Of a stretch of 9,168 bases of DNA, positions 7,151-9,168 are shown piece by piece (the first letter of the stretch is position 1; the number at the start of each line of letters is the position of its first letter). The translations under genes were made by a program, and so were the position numbers. The DNA is from DATKHR01 sp035939575 (GTDB taxonomy: Bacteria; Acidobacteriota; Vicinamibacteria; Vicinamibacterales; CAVVIG01): contig DASZFS010000453.1 in the NCBI GenBank assembly GCA_035939575.1, positions 1 through 9,168 of the forward strand, written 5' to 3'. The notes under the pieces are model-generated. The model did not search any database, was not told the origin of the DNA, and worked only from the letters and a program-made list of their open reading frames with translations.

Positions 7151-7975
7151 ATGGACGCCAAGCAGATCCTCGCCGAGCCAGGCGCTCCCGTCATCGTCTT
7201 CGACCGCGTCCGGCTGGCCTTCGACGACAAGGTCGTTCTCAAGGACCTGAGCTTCACGCTCATCAAGGGGCACACGAAGATCATCCTCGGCGCGAGCGGG
7301 TCGGGGAAGTCCACCGCGCTGAAGATCATCACCGGCCTGCTGAAGAGCGACGCCGGCGTCGTGTGGGTGAACGGCCAGCGCGTCGACCAGTTGACGGAGG
7401 ACGAAATGATGTCCGTTCGCGCCGATCTGGGGATGATCTTCCAGGAGGGCGCGCTGTTCGATTCGCTGACCGTGCGTGAGAATGTGGGCTACAAGCTCTA
7501 CGAGGAGACCCGCATGCCGCTCGAGGAAGTCGACAAGCGCGTCGTCGAGGTGCTGGGGTTCATCGGGCTCGGCGAGCACATCGACAAGATGCCCTCGGAG
7601 CTCTCGGGTGGTCAGCGCCGCCGGGTCGCGATCGCGCGCGCGATGGCATTCAAGCCGAGCATCCTGCTGTACGACGAGGCCACGACCGGCCTGGATCCCA
7701 TCACCGCCACGACGGTGGACGACGAGATCATCAAGCTCAGGGACCTTGAAGGCGTCAGCTCGATTCTCGTGACCCATCAGCTGCGCGATGCGTTCTATGT
7801 GGCCACCCACATGGCCGTTCGCGAGCGCGGCGCGGTGCGCATCATCCCGGCGACATCAGGCAAGGAGCAGGAAGCGGAGTTCATCATGATCCGCGACGGG
7901 CTCATCGTGTTCGAGGGCGACGCGGACGCGCTGCGTGCGTCGGAGGACCCTTATATCAGGACATTCCTGTCGTAG
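7151..7975 (+). CDS. mlaF: MlaF-type ABC transporter ATP-binding protein
   Basis: This 274-residue cytoplasmic ATPase powers the MlaE/MlaD lipid transporter. All nucleotide-binding motifs are present: Walker A GASGSGKST (47-55), Q-loop FQEG (97-100), signature LSGGQ (151-155), Walker B ILLYDEAT (171-178), D-loop TGLDP (179-183) and H-loop His209. The gene starts 3 bases after the mlaE stop, with no separate ribosome binding site, so translational coupling is likely. Two differences from the E. coli MlaF that I remember are visible. There are about 22 extra residues between the H-loop helix and the last strand (about 221-244, containing RERGAVRIIPATSGKEQEAE). The protein also ends right after the DPYIRTFLS helix, lacking the roughly 25-residue C-terminal tail that in E. 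coli swaps between MlaF subunits and contacts MlaB. Confidence 0.94.
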   Translation: MDAKQILAEPGAPVIVFDRVRLAFDDKVVLKDLSFTLIKGHTKIILGASGSGKSTALKIITGLLKSDAGVVWVNGQRVDQLTEDEMMSVRADLGMIFQEGALFDSLTVRENVGYKLYEETRMPLEEVDKRVVEVLGFIGLGEHIDKMPSELSGGQRRRVAIARAMAFKPSILLYDEATTGLDPITATTVDDEIIKLRDLEGVSSILVTHQLRDAFYVATHMAVRERGAVRIIPATSGKEQEAEFIMIRDGLIVFEGDADALRASEDPYIRTFLS

Positions 7976-7985
7976 CTGGCCAGCT
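7974..7985. other. 12-bp perfect palindrome over the mlaF stop codon
   Basis: AGCTGGCCAGCT reads identically on both strands and includes the last two bases of the mlaF TAG. In RNA it could only form a 4-bp stem with a 4-base loop, so it is too small to be a terminator. It may be a protein-binding site or chance. Confidence 0.3.
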
Positions 7986-8003
7986 GGAACGTAGGATACA
8001 CAT

Positions 8004-9044
8004 ATGCCTCGCACTCGATCGCTCGCGTGGTCGGAACTGAAAATCGGCGTGCTGACAATCGTCGCCGTGGTCATCGCCGCCGTGCTGATCTTCAGCCTCA
8101 CCGGCTCGAAGGGCTTCTCGTGGCAGCGGTACACGCTCAAGACACGGTTCGCGGCCGTGCCGGGTCTTGCGTCGGGGTCGCCGGTGCGGGTCGCCGGCGT
8201 CGAGGTGGGAACGGTCACGCACGTCGAGTTCGCGGGCGAACAGGTGGACGTGACCTTCGAGGTGAAGAACACCGTTCGCCCGCGGATTACAACGAAGTCC
8301 GTGGCGTCGCTTGGCTCGGTCTCGCTCCTCGGCGAAGCCTCCGTGGATATCACGCCATCGGTCGACGGGACGCCGATCCCCGACTACGGTTACGTGCCGC
8401 CGGGGCGCGCGAAAGGCTCCATCGCCGACGTGTCCGAACAGGCCACAGCGGGCATCGAGGAAGTGACCGCCCTCGTGAAGGACATCCGCAACGGACGGGG
8501 CACAGTCGGCAGGCTGATGACCGACGACCAGCTGTACGTGGAACTGCGTCAATTCACGGCAAGCCTGAACGAGGTGACGGAGGCGATCCAGAAGGGCCGC
8601 GGGACGCTCGGGAAACTGGTCAACGACCCCCAGACGGCAAACGCGCTCGAGGCGTCCCTGAAGAATCTGGAGGTCATGACCCGGCGGATCAACGCCGGCG
8701 AGGGCAGCCTCGGCAAGCTGCTCAACGACGACGCGTTTTCGCAATCGCTGACCGGGGCCACGGCGAACCTGCGGACGCTCACCGACCGCCTGAACCGGGG
8801 CGACGGGACGCTCGGCAAGCTCGTGACCGATGCGACGCTCTTCAATCACCTGAACGAGCTCACATCCCGGCTGGACGACCTGATGACAAAACTGAACGCG
8901 GGAGAGGGCACAGCGGGTCAGTTGCTGAAAGATCGCCAGTTATATGAGAACATGAATGGTGCAGTGAGCGACTTCCGTCGGCTGCTCACGGAAATCACGA
9001 AGGACCCGAAGAAGTATCTCAACATCAAAGTGAGCATCTTCTAG
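8004..9044 (+). CDS. mlaD: MlaD-type MCE domain protein with five C-terminal helical repeats
   Basis: This 346-residue periplasmic substrate-binding component is anchored in the inner membrane. A single transmembrane helix spans about 13-33 (IGVLTIVAVVIAAVLIF). The MCE domain follows at about 43-120, with FAAVPGLASGSPVRVAGVEVG near its start and SVSLLGEASVDI (105-116) as the pore-loop region. MCE proteins form hexameric rings with a central hydrophobic channel for lipids. The C-terminal part is much longer than in E. coli MlaD (about 180 residues in total): from residue 164 it holds five consecutive 34-residue repeats, each starting GxGTxGxL. It ends with DPKKYLNIKVSIF. The ATG at 8004 is supported by AGGA at 7993-7996, 7 bases upstream, and by the short basic N-terminus before the membrane helix. 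It follows mlaF by 28 bases in the same operon. Confidence 0.94.
   Translation: MPRTRSLAWSELKIGVLTIVAVVIAAVLIFSLTGSKGFSWQRYTLKTRFAAVPGLASGSPVRVAGVEVGTVTHVEFAGEQVDVTFEVKNTVRPRITTKSVASLGSVSLLGEASVDITPSVDGTPIPDYGYVPPGRAKGSIADVSEQATAGIEEVTALVKDIRNGRGTVGRLMTDDQLYVELRQFTASLNEVTEAIQKGRGTLGKLVNDPQTANALEASLKNLEVMTRRINAGEGSLGKLLNDDAFSQSLTGATANLRTLTDRLNRGDGTLGKLVTDATLFNHLNELTSRLDDLMTKLNAGEGTAGQLLKDRQLYENMNGAVSDFRRLLTEITKDPKKYLNIKVSIF
8493..9002 (+). repeat. Five tandem 102-bp coding repeats in mlaD (34 residues each)
   Basis: Units begin at 8493, 8595, 8697, 8799 and 8901, corresponding to residues 164, 198, 232, 266 and 300, with no insertions or deletions between them. Unit openings are GRGTVGRLMTD, GRGTLGKLVND, GEGSLGKLLND, GDGTLGKLVTD and GEGTAGQLLKD. 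Each is followed by about 22 residues with an amphipathic helix pattern (for example LEASLKNLEVMTRRI, LTGATANLRTLTDRL). The DNA has diverged between units, so this is an old duplication and not a recent expansion. Confidence 0.92.
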
Positions 9045-9075
9045 AGGCTCGAGGGCTCGGGCCTGGAGGCTGGGA

Positions 9076-9168
9076 ATGGCAAGAGACGACAGCGCAGGCG
9101 CGGGAAGCATTCTGCTGGCGTTCATCCTCGGCGCAGTAAGCGGGGCGGCGGTGGCGCTGCTGTACGCG
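9076..9168 (+). CDS. Start of a small YtxH-like membrane protein (3' truncated)
   Basis: The ATG at 9076 has a strong Shine-Dalgarno GGAGG (9065-9069) 6 bases upstream, and the frame stays open to the window edge (31 codons). The visible product begins MARDDSAGAG, followed by a glycine/alanine-rich hydrophobic helix ILLAFILGAVSGAAVALLYA. A short polar N-terminus, one glycine-zipper-like membrane helix and then a 'LLYAP'-type turn is the usual opening of YtxH-domain proteins, which are small membrane-attached proteins with a following coiled coil. The family call rests on this opening only. It is 31 bases after mlaD and likely in the same operon. Confidence 0.6.
   Translation, partial: MARDDSAGAGSILLAFILGAVSGAAVALLYA

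Noticed and set aside
6311..7810. Roughly 500-codon minus-strand open frame opposite mlaE and mlaF
   Set aside because: The product is rich in His/Arg/Asp with no domain, antisense to two well-supported genes.
9045..9075. GAGGCTC/GAGGGCTC/GAGGCTGG repeats after mlaD as a possible terminator or repeat element
   Set aside because: The units are short and imperfect, no arms pair well, and part of it is simply the Shine-Dalgarno of the next gene.

Overview
The window is a GC-rich, gene-dense chromosomal segment with no RNA genes, mobile elements or CRISPR arrays that I can see. The best pointer to its origin is a von Willebrand factor A protein of the 'VWFA-related acidobacterial' type. Together with the high GC content and an MCE/Mla lipid transporter, this suggests a Gram-negative Acidobacteriota bacterium, perhaps Vicinamibacteria-like. 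That placement is inference, not proof.

Layout. Positions 1-558 hold the 3' end of a gene that resembles the C-terminal part of a patatin-like phospholipase. It overlaps by 38 bases a PLP-dependent gamma-family sulfur amino acid enzyme (cystathionine gamma-synthase/lyase type, 521-1696). Converging on that gene from the minus strand is a DHH-DHHA1 phosphoesterase fused to a degenerate TrkA-N-like domain (3193 down to 1724). A 142-base divergent intergenic region (3194-3335) carries a perfect 7-bp inverted repeat and separates it from a secreted VWFA-domain protein (3336-4277). A short spacer with a TCCTCAAA-type tandem repeat leads to uvrB (4345-6366).

Seven bases after uvrB begins a phospholipid-transport cassette. 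It runs mlaE-type permease (6374-7147), mlaF-type ATPase (7151-7975), mlaD-type MCE protein (8004-9044), then the start of a small YtxH-like membrane protein (9076 to the window edge). The spacings are 7, 3, 28 and 31 bases, so this is very probably one transcript including uvrB. The three Mla proteins should form an inner-membrane ABC complex that moves lipids between inner and outer membranes. No MlaB (STAS) or MlaC gene is visible, though the window ends just downstream.

The most interesting signals are these: five exact-length 34-residue repeats in the C-terminal half of the MlaD protein; an MlaF with an extra segment after its H-loop and no C-terminal tail; a TrkA-N/DHH fusion whose nucleotide-binding glycine motif is missing; and a uvrB start with no Shine-Dalgarno sequence and a possible -10 element directly in front. 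I found no clearly novel defence, mobile or RNA-based system here.
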